This document shows, in pieces, positions 45,679-54,472 of a DNA stretch of 64,000 nucleotides. Below the pieces are notes generated by a model. That model did no database searches, had not been told where the DNA came from, and saw only the letters and a program-made list of their open reading frames with translations. Source of the DNA: Parabacteroides sp. (GTDB lineage Bacteria > Bacteroidota > Bacteroidia > Bacteroidales > Tannerellaceae). Location of the stretch: the NCBI GenBank assembly GCA_019417325.1, contig DXVO01000023.1:1-64000 (forward strand). Reading direction: 5' to 3'. The number at the start of each line of letters is the position of its first letter. Positions within the stretch are counted from its first letter, which is position 1. The translations under genes and the position numbers were made by a program.

Positions 45679-45779
45679 GAAGAACCAGGTTTACGGATGA
45701 CACGGATTGAGCAGATTGGAACGGATAAGAATAATTATTTAATCCGCTTCATCCGTGTCATCCGTAAACCTGGCTCTTC
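45679..45779. repeat. 101-bp near-palindromic element
   Basis: The arms 45679-45717 and 45741-45779 are complementary over about 39 bp with a few mismatches; 28 of the outer 29 bases match (core CCAGGTTTACGGATGACACGGAT). The spacer is 23 bases and contains AATAATTATT. The tail of each arm is less conserved. It lies 51 bases before the fimbrillin start codon. Confidence 0.8.
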
Positions 45780-45830
45780 AATGCGTTAGTTAGAAATAGG
45801 GTAATAACAAATACAAACAATTAAATATCT

Positions 45831-48752
45831 ATGAAGATGAAAACAAAACTACAAGGTCTATGTCCCCCTATCAGACCGGTACAGGCACTCGCAGCAAGTA
45901 TATATCTGCTTGCAGCCGTGCTGCTTGCCTCCTGTACGGCAGAGGCGGACAAGACAGACCGCTCCACAGAAAAGACGGGCAGTGCTAATAAACGTGAGGT
46001 ACTTCTTTCCTTTAAGAACAAGCTCACAGTGAAAACAACTAAGGCAGAAACAAAAGCTACAACTAAGGCGGATACTCCTATTGCAACAGAAGCGGAGAAT
46101 GAAATCGCGACGCTTGATGTATATGTATTCGGAGCTAAAGTAGAAGGCGACGCCTATACCTTCCGCGAACGGTTCGCTTACCGACAGGATGGTTCGGCAC
46201 TTCCCGCAGGAACGAAAGAACTCAATCTTACACCAAGTACGGATAATGCAACTACTACCGCATTGCTGGAACTGCAAAAAGGGCTGTTTGTCCGCCTTTA
46301 CTGCATTGCTAACCAGACAGAACTGATTAATCCTGTTGATGGTAATCCGGTAACTGATACCTATTTCGCCCCGCTTACTTTTGATATGGAAACAGGCGTC
46401 CTGACAGATGGTATACCTACTGAAATACAGTTTCAAAAGTTTCATTCTCCATTGCTAACGGATGCCTCCCCGGCATTAGGTTTACCTCTCTCAATGACAG
46501 GTGCTCAAACGACTCCCATAGACTTGACAGATTTCGGTTCCTCGGCACGTGTGCAGGTAGGCTTTAAGCTGACACGCACAATGGCTCGCTTTGATGTAAG
46601 CAATATAGAGACAGATTCTAAATTCCATCTGGAATCCATTTCGATGGGTAAAGGACGGAAGGGAGTCTCTTTCTTCCCTATAAAAGTATATGGTGCTGCC
46701 ACAGCAACAGACGGAGAGTTAATTACTTATCCGGCACGTGCTTTTGAGGGAGAAAAGGCAAATACCGGCTTGCAGGTATCTGCTTTCTATAGCTACCCAA
46801 GCCCCTTGGAAGATAAAGGCTACCTGATTCTGAACGGTACCTATCAGGTAAACCTGACAGAGGCAAAAGAAGTGTCCTACCAAATCCCATTTGTTCAGCA
46901 AACGGCTGACGGAGGCACAGTTGCCTTGGAAATAAACCCCAACCACCGGTATACAATCGGTATCACAAAAGCGGACGAATACAAGCTGGACTTTACACTG
47001 GATGTAGCCGAATGGGATGAAGGCGGCAATCTGGACGACTACGACCCCAATGCAGGCACAGATAAAGGCGAAACTACAATCACCATATCCGATGCCCTTA
47101 AAGATAAGATAAGCTATGATGCCACCACCCGCTCCGTTACCATGAATACGCTGAATGGCGGCGATGGTTTTACGGTTGAAGTGGAAATGAGCAGTGAACC
47201 CGAACTACAGAAAACATATTCTGGCAGCGTGGCAGCCCAACAATACGACTGGCTGGAAGTAAGCCCGGCAACCCCTGTTACAAAAGCTTTTGTTTCCGGT
47301 TATCAATATGCCATATCGGTTAAAGCCGGTTATGATAAAGAAGAATATCCTAAAGCTGTTCTTCGTTTTACAAATAGTATGAACGGGAATGCAAATATAG
47401 TGATAGTGGAACCCAGCGGAACGCCCAGCCTAAGTTCTCCTGCTGCGGTAACCCTTAATGCCGGAGCGGATTACACCATCCCCACACTGACAATAACAGG
47501 AAAGAGCCCCGGCGGTTCCATAATAGAGGGACCCGAATGGCTGACTTATAAAACAACAAGTTCCGACAAAACTGCTTTCTCTTATGTCATCGAGTTGAAT
47601 CCCTCTAAAGCAGGTTTTCCTGATGCATTGCCTTCTACACAAACAATCACAATTAAGAGCAAGGCAGACGCAGGCAAGACTACTGCAGTAACGGTTAATT
47701 TTACCGATGCAGCCTGGTTGGCGGAAGACCTTACAGAGCCTGATGAAAAGACATCAGACGGATACCGTGTGAAAACGATTGGAAAAACGATGACTGTATC
47801 TTTCTATGGGATGTTTGCCCCTGAATTATCAACTTCTTACGATGACACTTATTGTTCCTCAAAAAACGATGGTGATACCTGGCTAAACAGTTCTAAGCTG
47901 TTAAAGACAGAGATTGTAAACAATCGCCATAAATATACATATGACATCGTTGTAAACCCTTCCAGCGGAACGGATCCCGAATACCAACTCCATAAAGCAA
48001 CAATAAAGTTTAAACAAAACAACACGGAAGTTAAATCCTATACCATCTGGCGGGGCGCTTCCTATATCGGTTATCCCATTGTGGATGGTTCCGCCCCTTA
48101 TTACTCGGCAGTAGAGTATGAAGGATTATATTGGGCTCCCGTTAATTGTGGTGCCAAACAAATATCCAAAACACCTATGACAGAAGGCGTAGCCGGTACT
48201 GGTTTCCTTTACCAGTGGGGACGCAATGTGCCTATTACATTTGGTAACGATGCTTCGGATATTTATACAGGCTCCAACTGGCCTTCAAGCCTTGAGGAAA
48301 GCTTGAAGCCTCCTTATGCAGGAAAGTTCATTAAACGAAATGAAAGTAATGGCAATGACTGGTTAAATTCCGGTCATCAGGATAACCTTTGGACATTTGC
48401 CAAAGGCAGTGACAATCCCAATAATCCTTGTCCGAAGGGATGGCGTATTCCGACCGGCAGTACATCCGGAGAATTGTATAAATTGGCGGGTAAAGGAAAT
48501 CTCAATACTTCTTCCCGTATCGTTACTATCCCCGGAAGTAATGGTATTGATTTAATTATCCCTGCTACAGGTTGTCGCAACAGTAGTGCCGGCGCTTCCG
48601 AGACTCAAAACTACGGCTACTACTGGTCGTCATCAGTTTTGCCAAGTTCTGCAGATGGCGACATTCCTGCCCTGATCTTCACCAGTAGCACACTGTACCA
48701 GGAGATAAAATTCAGGGCATTCTGCATTTCAATCAGATGCATCCACGAATAG
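45831..48752 (+). CDS. Mfa1-like fimbrillin lipoprotein with C-terminal FISUMP domain
   Basis: A 973-residue surface lipoprotein (LLASC, Cys at about 35). The N-terminal half resembles Mfa1/FimA-like fimbrillins: a Thr/Lys/Ala-rich linker, then EIATLDVYVFGAK, ELQKGLFVRLYCIANQTE, LTRTMARFDVSNI and NPNHRYTIGITK, reaching about residue 400. Ig/BACON-like beta domains follow (about 410-740). The C-terminus (about 775-973) has the Fibrobacter succinogenes major paralogous (FISUMP) pattern: GLYWAPVNCGA, FLYQWGR, NPCPKGWRIPT and YYWSSS. The size and domain order suggest a pilus tip or anchor adhesin, not a main shaft subunit. It has no recognisable own promoter and lies downstream of the candidate invertible segment. 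Confidence 0.82.
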   Translation: MKMKTKLQGLCPPIRPVQALAASIYLLAAVLLASCTAEADKTDRSTEKTGSANKREVLLSFKNKLTVKTTKAETKATTKADTPIATEAENEIATLDVYVFGAKVEGDAYTFRERFAYRQDGSALPAGTKELNLTPSTDNATTTALLELQKGLFVRLYCIANQTELINPVDGNPVTDTYFAPLTFDMETGVLTDGIPTEIQFQKFHSPLLTDASPALGLPLSMTGAQTTPIDLTDFGSSARVQVGFKLTRTMARFDVSNIETDSKFHLESISMGKGRKGVSFFPIKVYGAATATDGELITYPARAFEGEKANTGLQVSAFYSYPSPLEDKGYLILNGTYQVNLTEAKEVSYQIPFVQQTADGGTVALEINPNHRYTIGITKADEYKLDFTLDVAEWDEGGNLDDYDPNAGTDKGETTITISDALKDKISYDATTRSVTMNTLNGGDGFTVEVEMSSEPELQKTYSGSVAAQQYDWLEVSPATPVTKAFVSGYQYAISVKAGYDKEEYPKAVLRFTNSMNGNANIVIVEPSGTPSLSSPAAVTLNAGADYTIPTLTITGKSPGGSIIEGPEWLTYKTTSSDKTAFSYVIELNPSKAGFPDALPSTQTITIKSKADAGKTTAVTVNFTDAAWLAEDLTEPDEKTSDGYRVKTIGKTMTVSFYGMFAPELSTSYDDTYCSSKNDGDTWLNSSKLLKTEIVNNRHKYTYDIVVNPSSGTDPEYQLHKATIKFKQNNTEVKSYTIWRGASYIGYPIVDGSAPYYSAVEYEGLYWAPVNCGAKQISKTPMTEGVAGTGFLYQWGRNVPITFGNDASDIYTGSNWPSSLEESLKPPYAGKFIKRNESNGNDWLNSGHQDNLWTFAKGSDNPNNPCPKGWRIPTGSTSGELYKLAGKGNLNTSSRIVTIPGSNGIDLIIPATGCRNSSAGASETQNYGYYWSSSVLPSSADGDIPALIFTSSTLYQEIKFRAFCISIRCIHE

Positions 48753-48811
48753 CCAGGTAAACTGCCCGCCCCATCCTATTCTTTAATTGCTTTCATATAT
48801 TACTATAACCC

Positions 48812-48838
48812 GCCTGCTGCCTCATTAACGCAGCAGGC
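48812..48838 (+). promoter_or_regulatory. Hairpin between fimbrillin and HU-Ig genes
   Basis: GCCTGCTGC (48812-48820) pairs perfectly with GCAGCAGGC (48830-48838) around a 9-base loop. The following ATAAATAAAC is not a T tract. It may be a weak terminator or mRNA-stabilising stem; the next gene starts 18 bases later. Confidence 0.55.
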
Positions 48839-48856
48839 ATAAATAAACATCATATT

Positions 48857-49600
48857 ATGTCTGATTTACTTTTATACGCGGACTTGTACGACAATCCGCT
48901 TACCGAGAAAGAAGGCGATTTCAGCGCCAAGCCCAAAATTACAGGGACAGTACGCAATGCAGATATTGCAAGTCGTATCGTGAAGAAACGTACCGAATAC
49001 CGTCCGGAAACCATCGAGAATATCCTCCGCATGGCAGACGAGGAGAAATCCATCGCCATAGCCGAAGGGAAGTGTGTAGTGGATGGCGTAGGGCAATATA
49101 TCCCCCAGATAAAGGGAGGCTTCGACGGTGAAACCGAAAACTTCGACCCGCAGAAACACACATTAACCGTAAGCTACACCTCCGGCAAAACCCTGCGCGA
49201 CAAACTCAAACAAACGACAGTCGTTATCAACGGAGCCGCCAAGACTGGCCCGGTTATCGGCAAGGTAACCAATGCGGTAGACAGTACGGAAACCCTTATC
49301 ACCGGTATGCCGATTATTGTGGAAGGAGACAGCCTGCGCATTTCCGGCGACAATGCAAGCAACGGTTTCTACTTTGTCCCCGCAACAGCCGATGGAACAC
49401 CCACAAAGGCAGAGGTATTAGTAGACAATATGCCGTCGAAACTGATAGTCATGGTTCCCTATTCCCTGCCCGAAGGCGACTACTACGTGAAGGTTACCAC
49501 CCAATACGCACGTAGCGGACAGGTAAAAGACGCACGCAGTTACCAATATCCCCTGCTCCTTTCCATACCCGGCGACGGAGACAAGCCGGAAGAACTGTAA
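48857..49600 (+). CDS. HU-domain protein with C-terminal Ig-like (DUF4469) domain
   Basis: A 247-residue protein without a signal peptide. Residues about 1-120 resemble a divergent HU-like DNA-binding domain of the Bacteroidetes type (DIASRIVKKRTEYRPETIENILRMADEEKSIAIAEGKCVVDGVG). Residues about 135-240 form a beta domain of the DUF4469 type (GPVIGKVTNAVD..LITGMPIIVEGDSLRI, then YYVKVTTQYARSG). Such HU-Ig proteins are common in Bacteroidales; their role is unsettled. It follows the fimbrillin gene by 104 bases and may be cotranscribed with it. GC content looks higher than in the surroundings. Confidence 0.82.
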   Translation: MSDLLLYADLYDNPLTEKEGDFSAKPKITGTVRNADIASRIVKKRTEYRPETIENILRMADEEKSIAIAEGKCVVDGVGQYIPQIKGGFDGETENFDPQKHTLTVSYTSGKTLRDKLKQTTVVINGAAKTGPVIGKVTNAVDSTETLITGMPIIVEGDSLRISGDNASNGFYFVPATADGTPTKAEVLVDNMPSKLIVMVPYSLPEGDYYVKVTTQYARSGQVKDARSYQYPLLLSIPGDGDKPEEL

Positions 49601-49615
49601 AAACATAGCTCTTTC

Positions 49616-49724
49616 GCGGGAGCCTCGTCGGTGCCTACACCGAGCCCGTGTCGGTGCAAGCTCCGAAGCCATGTCGGTGCAGACACCGAAGCCGTGTCGG
49701 ATTAGGCACCGACGAAGCTCCCGC
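49616..49724. repeat. Four hairpin units with 23-bp period inside a 20-bp inverted repeat
   Basis: Outer arms 49616-49635 and 49705-49724 are complementary over 20 bp with one mismatch. Inside and overlapping them, four 16-bp units of the type TCGGTGC-NN-ACACCGA lie at 49628, 49651, 49674 and 49697, exactly 23 bases apart; each can fold into its own small stem. The element is GC-rich, begins 15 bases after the HU-Ig stop codon and has no T tract. Confidence 0.85.
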
Positions 49725-49967
49725 AAACAACCGGCTACTGTTAATTGTCAACCTCAAAAAAAATCGCATCGCTCCTTCTTTCTCCATAATGAAAACACAT
49801 CTTTATCCTTCATCAATCCTCAATTGCACCCATTGAAAATAAAAGCATACAAAATAAAAACATACATTTGCACACAGCCTGCCAGTAGGCAACCAACTAA
49901 AACAAATATGTATTAATTTATGGAGCAACTGTTCCATAAAACAATGGGGATAAGCCCACGGAACTAT
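49725..49967. other. Intergenic region, nothing recognised
   Basis: AT-rich sequence between the repeat element and the terminator of the OmpA-like gene. Short open frames here have no coding character. No promoter serving either neighbour was found. Confidence 0.5.
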
Positions 49968-50024
49968 AAAATAAAAAAGCAGTATAAACCCGGCTTCACA
50001 CCCGATTTATACCGCTTTTATTTT
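49968..50024. terminator. Bidirectional terminator 3' of the OmpA-like gene
   Basis: AAAATAAAAAAGC-A-GTATAAA (49968-49988) pairs with TTTATAC-C-GCTTTTATTTT (50006-50024), interrupted by one A/C mismatch and slight slippage in the A/T run. Flanking A and T runs let it work in both directions. It ends 17 bases from the minus-strand OmpA-like stop codon. Confidence 0.8.
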
Positions 50025-50041
50025 CTCTTAAGCTATAACTA

Positions 50042-50722
50042 TTATCTCAATGTTCCCTGCTGAGCTTCCTGTATCATCTTCTGGTTGGCAAGAATGATAA
50101 TTTCCACACGGCGGTTCAATGCACGTCCTTCCGGTGTGCTGTTGCTGGCTACCGGGTCATGAACGCCTTTGCCTTCGTAAAACATACGGTCACTGCTTAC
50201 GCCTTGCAACATCAGGTAGTCGTACACGCTTTTGGCACGTTTTTCAGACAAGGTCTGGTTGTAATCCACACTACCCGTGTTATCCGTATAACCGACAATC
50301 TTGATATCTGTATCCGGATTCGCTTTCAGGCTGTTGGCAAAATTACGCAGTGCGCTTTTGGAAGCATCACTCAATGTACTTGAATTGGTTGCGAAAAGGA
50401 TACCGGAATCGAATGTAACTTTCAAAGCCTCTCCGTTGTTGATAGTCTCAACACTTGTTTCCGGCGGAAGGGTTTCTTCCAGTTCTTTCTTCTGCTTATC
50501 CATTTTCTTTCCAATCAAAGCTCCCGCCGTACCACCTACAGCCGCACCAATAATAGACCCTAAAGCCGTATTACCAGCCAAAGCACCAATACCCGCACCT
50601 ACGGCAGCACCGCCGCCAACACCTATAGCTGTACCTTTTGCCGTATTATTCCATGTTTTACAACCGCTGAACAAAACAGCCATACAGAGTAACAATACCG
50701 ATAATAATTTCCAGTTCTTCAT
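50042..50722 (-). CDS. OmpA-family lipoprotein with glycine zipper
   Basis: A 226-residue lipoprotein (LFSGC, Cys at 21). Residues about 30-75 form glycine-zipper repeats (GTAIGVGGGAAVGAGIGALAG, then GAAVGGTAGALIG) that can insert into membrane. Residues about 100-215 are an OmpA C-terminal peptidoglycan-binding domain: IVGYTDNTGSVDYN, LSEKRAKSVYDYL and GRALNRRVEII, with the Asp and Arg that bind diaminopimelate. It probably links the outer membrane to peptidoglycan. It lies 45 bases after the small acidic gene and is likely cotranscribed with it. Confidence 0.92.
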   Translation of the reverse strand: MKNWKLLSVLLLCMAVLFSGCKTWNNTAKGTAIGVGGGAAVGAGIGALAGNTALGSIIGAAVGGTAGALIGKKMDKQKKELEETLPPETSVETINNGEALKVTFDSGILFATNSSTLSDASKSALRNFANSLKANPDTDIKIVGYTDNTGSVDYNQTLSEKRAKSVYDYLMLQGVSSDRMFYEGKGVHDPVASNSTPEGRALNRRVEIIILANQKMIQEAQQGTLR

Positions 50723-50767
50723 TTTCTTTTCCGTTTATAAACTATGTTATAGTTATATAACAAACAA

Positions 50768-51094
50768 TCAATCGAACATGTTGATGGAATCGCAATACTC
50801 CAGTTCTCCCTGCACGATAAATGTAATAGCTTCGGCGTCGAATTTACCTACTTCGTCCTTTTCGGCATTCTTGATTACATAGTTTACCAGTTCCTCTTCA
50901 TCGATATCGATTTCCGCATCGTCGCTGGCATTTTCATCCAGAAAACCTTTAGACTCGTAAAACTCATAAATCAGGTCTACAATATAATTAATATCGTCGT
51001 TGCTGAATTTGCCTTTCAATTCCTGCGGAAGATAATTCTGGATAAATGCTACAGAGTCATCTTCATCATAAATCAAATCATTCTTGTCGCTCAT
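50768..51094 (-). CDS. Small acidic protein of unknown function
   Basis: A 108-residue cytoplasmic protein, not recognised by family name. It is strongly acidic (ENASDDAEIDIDEEEL) and looks all-helical, with two similar amphipathic patterns (NDDINYIVDLIYEFYES and EEELVNYVIKNAEKDE) that could be EF-hand-like or protein-interaction helices; no complete calcium loop is seen. A -7 element lies 33 bases upstream. The OmpA-like gene follows 45 bases later. Confidence 0.8.
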   Translation of the reverse strand: MSDKNDLIYDEDDSVAFIQNYLPQELKGKFSNDDINYIVDLIYEFYESKGFLDENASDDAEIDIDEEELVNYVIKNAEKDEVGKFDAEAITFIVQGELEYCDSINMFD

Positions 51095-51126
51095 AACACA
51101 TTTGTTTTATTAGGTTATACATATCG

Positions 51127-51134
51127 CAAAGATA
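51127..51134 (-). promoter_or_regulatory. -7 element of the acidic protein / OmpA-like operon
   Basis: TATCTTTG on the minus strand is an exact TAnnTTTG, 33 bases before the ATG at 51094. No TTTG at the usual -33 distance. Confidence 0.55.
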
Positions 51135-51171
51135 TAAATATGTTTGGAATTTACGTCCGATAAATAGTGAT

Positions 51172-54100
51172 TCACTCGATTACCACCTTTTGGTCTGCAT
51201 TTGTAGACAGACGTGCCGTGCGTATCTTCAAACGTCCCTGGCGGTCGGAAGCATCGAAATACCAACCGGTCTTACCAGCCTTGAAATCGGCGGCTGAAAT
51301 TGCAGCTACGGATTTACCGCTTACCGTTACCGTCTTTGGAGCTTCGGCACAACGGCTGTCGATTATATATGTACGTTCCGAATGGCGTCCTTTGAAATCG
51401 CCTTTTGCCTTAGCGATATTCACCGTAACTGTGCCCGGTTTACCTTCCGGGGCTGAAACGGAAATCAAGGTCTGTGCAAATTCACCTTTTTCATAATCAC
51501 GGGTCAGGCAATCGTCTTCATACAAGTTGAAGGTGGTATTGCCGTACGGATAAATTTCGAGGGTAAGTTCATCGGTCGGCTTCTCGCCTACGTAATTCAT
51601 ATCGGGATACATCGGGATAATAGCTCCCTGACGGATAAATACGGGACATATATCCAGTCCTGCGTCATATTTATCCAGCCACTTGCCTCCCTCATATTTC
51701 TCTCCGGTCCAGTAATCGTACCATTCTCCGGCAGGGAAATAGATATTTTCACGCACATTCCGGCGGGTATAAACAGGTGCGACCATCATCCATTCGCCAC
51801 TCATAAACTGGTATTGGGTAGTCGTATCGCGGGTAACAGGATCGTTCGGAAATTCCAGAACCATAGCACGAGCCATAGGAACACCGGTGGTATGCGCTTC
51901 GTGGCAGTAAGAATATCCGTAGGGATTCAGGCGCATTTTCAGTTTCAGGTAATTACGATTGATGTCGGTATAAGGATGTCCATAAATCCACGGCTGACGG
52001 TCGGCATCCGCCCAACCGCTCATCGTCATAAATATCGGGGTAAAGATTTTCCATTGCAAATCGCGTGTATAGGTCTTTGGCGAACCGCCGAAGATACCGT
52101 CCACATCGCTGGTTGCCGCATTCATGGCGGAAAGACCTGCACCGGTAATGGTCGGGATATGGTAACGGATATAATCCCAGTTGCTCACCTGGTCGCCGCT
52201 CCATACGGTAGAGTAACGCTGTGTCCCTGCCCATCCGCAGACAGACCATACAAAACCTCTTTCGTTTGTATTATTCTGGATGCCTTCGAATGCAGACTTG
52301 CAACCATTCAATGCGAACTCATATCCTTCGCCCACCCAGGCAACATCCAGTTTACAAAGACGTGTCCCGCAAGTACCTACTTCATAGGCTATCTTATCCA
52401 CGCCGTTCTCTGTCCACAATCCGGTATGGAAACCTCTCTTATGAAGTTCCGAAACGACAGAATCCAGTTTTACATAGCCGCAACCGTAACCGTCGTTCGG
52501 AAGAATCCAGCCGCGAGGCATATCATATTCCACATATTTATCGGCTACCTGCGAGATGACATCCGGGGTGGTTTGTTTCCATCCGGTACGTTGTTCGCCT
52601 TTATTATAGCAGTCCGCATCCCCCATCGTAAGCATCCACATGGCAGGCATAAACGGCTTTCCGGTGATATCGGTATAATCATTCAAGATATTCTTCAAAG
52701 AGGGGCCGAAGAAATAGAAGGCATCGAAACGGTTTTCGTCGTGTGTCAGGTTGCTTGTATATCCCAACATCTTGAAACCGCCATCATAGGCTTTTTCCGA
52801 AACTGCGGAATTGCTGAAGTCATATTTGCCGGGTGCAAAAGTATTACGGAACACGCCGTATCCTTTGGTCGACATATAGAAAGGAGCCGGGTTGGAAGAC
52901 TGGTCTTCATCCCAGCCGGTAACAGCTATATCGAGCACTTTTCCTTTATGCGAGAAGTTTCCTTGCTGCATGCCACAACCATAGAAGTCTTCATCCGCAC
53001 TACGGCGCAAGTTCTGGGTTGTTTTCAATCCGAAAGAAATCGGTTCGGCTTCTTCAAACAAGACTGATTTATTGTTTTTGTCGTACATGGCAAAACGAAT
53101 CGGATGCTTATAAACACGGACTACGCACTGGGGGGTGGAGAATTTATAATACTCCCCGGCATTGCTCATGGATACTTTCGGGTTCTTCACTCCATAATCC
53201 ACGACAATCGAGTTCGCTGCCGGATTTGTATATTCGCCATCCGGAGCAAGCCAGATACGGAAGATATCGTCCCTGTAGAACATGAGTTTTACCTTGGCAT
53301 ATCCGGAGACAAATTCATATTCCGTATTGCTGATTTTATTGAATTTCGTCAGGTTACCCAAATTCATCTTGGCGGCATACAGGTTTGTTTTCAATAGATT
53401 ATTCTCCGCACGCTGGTCTTTTGGGTAATCGATGGCGAATTCTATTTTATAAGAGCCCATTTGGGTAAGGTCTGTTGCCGGGAAAGACACTTCACGTTCC
53501 TCCTGCTTTTCAATCGGCTTCTGCGAAGCATTTACTTCGGTTGTCAGCTTCTGCCCGTTGTTCAGGGAAGCGGTAACCGTAAAGTTTTCATGTATGGCTT
53601 TCGCGCCGACGTTTTTTAGTTTCACCTTCAGTACATCTTCTTTGGTAAATGTATTTCCGGCTTCCTTATGGGAGGTAACCCCTTCCAAGGCAAGGTCATA
53701 ATCGAACGGTTGAGTCAGTTCAATATCATCCACCATCCAATACCAAGAGAAAATATCACGCCAGAAGAAACGCAAATAAACGGTTTTCTGGTTCGCTGCC
53801 ACTTCACTGATATTGATTTCTTCATTTATTGGAGCATGCAACAGGGTGGCTGCCGGAATTTTATCAATTACGTTATACTCTTTCCAATTGGTTCCATCGT
53901 TACTGACACCAACCCACAGACCTGCATGGTCGCCTGTAAACCAATTATTCCAACGGAACAGATGCTGAAATTTCAGGATTACATCGTTTTTGCCGGTACA
54001 ATCGATAGCGTTGGTTTGGAAATACCCGTTCGGGTACTCACCACGCTGGTTCCACTTGGTTATTTCCTCACCGGTTACAACACCCGGGCGGTACTGCATA

Positions 54101-54336
54101 TGAAATCCCCGGCTGGTAGAGGCAATAGGAGGAGCTTGTTGCTCAAATTGGAAAGATCCCGGATAAGGCTGGTCGGTTACTATCCATTGGCACCTGCCGG
54201 TCTTCGACGAATCGGCGACAGTCCATCCGGCAGGTAATTTGCCTGACGAGAAGTCTTCTTTCCAGAAACTTTGTTGCTGGGCCGAAAGAGTCGTAGCCGA
54301 CATTGCCAGCAACACTGATAGAAATAATGCTTTCAT
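51172..54336 (-). CDS. Exported multidomain GH31-family glycoside hydrolase
   Basis: A 1054-residue protein with a Sec signal (ending TTLSAQ). About 22-210 is a lectin/MAM-like beta domain (FWKEDFSSGKLPAGW, WYWMVDDIELTQ), followed by a CARDB-like segment (about 215-320), the GH31 N-terminal domain, the (beta/alpha)8 barrel (about 540-860) and C-terminal beta domains. The predicted nucleophile is Asp664 in KLDVAWVGEGY and the acid/base Asp715 in WSGDQVSNWD. The nucleophile motif departs from the usual WxDMNE of alpha-glucosidases, and PNDGYGCGY precedes the site; this suggests a different sugar, possibly alpha-N-acetylgalactosamine as in GH31 enzymes of gut bacteria (tentative). It is not next to a SusCD pair; a -7 element TACTTTTG lies at 54394..54387. 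Confidence 0.9.
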   Translation of the reverse strand: MKALFLSVLLAMSATTLSAQQQSFWKEDFSSGKLPAGWTVADSSKTGRCQWIVTDQPYPGSFQFEQQAPPIASTSRGFHMQYRPGVVTGEEITKWNQRGEYPNGYFQTNAIDCTGKNDVILKFQHLFRWNNWFTGDHAGLWVGVSNDGTNWKEYNVIDKIPAATLLHAPINEEINISEVAANQKTVYLRFFWRDIFSWYWMVDDIELTQPFDYDLALEGVTSHKEAGNTFTKEDVLKVKLKNVGAKAIHENFTVTASLNNGQKLTTEVNASQKPIEKQEEREVSFPATDLTQMGSYKIEFAIDYPKDQRAENNLLKTNLYAAKMNLGNLTKFNKISNTEYEFVSGYAKVKLMFYRDDIFRIWLAPDGEYTNPAANSIVVDYGVKNPKVSMSNAGEYYKFSTPQCVVRVYKHPIRFAMYDKNNKSVLFEEAEPISFGLKTTQNLRRSADEDFYGCGMQQGNFSHKGKVLDIAVTGWDEDQSSNPAPFYMSTKGYGVFRNTFAPGKYDFSNSAVSEKAYDGGFKMLGYTSNLTHDENRFDAFYFFGPSLKNILNDYTDITGKPFMPAMWMLTMGDADCYNKGEQRTGWKQTTPDVISQVADKYVEYDMPRGWILPNDGYGCGYVKLDSVVSELHKRGFHTGLWTENGVDKIAYEVGTCGTRLCKLDVAWVGEGYEFALNGCKSAFEGIQNNTNERGFVWSVCGWAGTQRYSTVWSGDQVSNWDYIRYHIPTITGAGLSAMNAATSDVDGIFGGSPKTYTRDLQWKIFTPIFMTMSGWADADRQPWIYGHPYTDINRNYLKLKMRLNPYGYSYCHEAHTTGVPMARAMVLEFPNDPVTRDTTTQYQFMSGEWMMVAPVYTRRNVRENIYFPAGEWYDYWTGEKYEGGKWLDKYDAGLDICPVFIRQGAIIPMYPDMNYVGEKPTDELTLEIYPYGNTTFNLYEDDCLTRDYEKGEFAQTLISVSAPEGKPGTVTVNIAKAKGDFKGRHSERTYIIDSRCAEAPKTVTVSGKSVAAISAADFKAGKTGWYFDASDRQGRLKIRTARLSTNADQKVVIE

Positions 54337-54393
54337 ATTATCAGAGTTTAGATTGTTGACGTAGGTTTTCCGTTTTTTACAGGTTACAAAAGT

Positions 54394-54433
54394 AATTGAT
54401 TTATCCGGTATTTGTATTACCGGATAATCAATT
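54394..54433. terminator. Hairpin after trpA
   Basis: TTATCCGGTA (54401-54410) pairs with TACCGGATAA (54418-54427) around a 7-base loop, and AATTGA/TCAATT extend the stem with one bulged base. It lies 40 bases past the trpA stop and overlaps the promoter region of the GH31 gene. The minus-strand tail is only moderately T-rich. Confidence 0.6.
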
Positions 54434-54472
54434 CTTTATGAAGAAAAAAAAGCTCTTTATCCTATCGGAAAG

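Larger units (their letters stand above)
45191..45830. other. Divergent intergenic region with invertible-segment candidate and palindrome
   Basis: These 640 bases separate the minus-strand lipoprotein gene from the plus-strand fimbrillin gene. No ORF is convincing. They hold a 193-bp segment bounded by 22-bp perfect inverted repeats (45417-45609) and a 101-bp near-palindrome (45679-45779), both listed separately. No TAnnTTTG element was found on the plus strand between 45439 and 45830. Confidence 0.8.

Noticed and set aside
49616..49724. CRISPR array
   Set aside because: Only four imperfect units with 7-base gaps and self-complementary repeats; no spacers of normal length and no cas genes.
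51814..53067. Open frame of 417 codons on the plus strand inside the GH31 gene
   Set aside because: It is antisense to a clear GH31 coding region, and its product has no recognisable domain and unnatural composition (many Ile/His/Arg).
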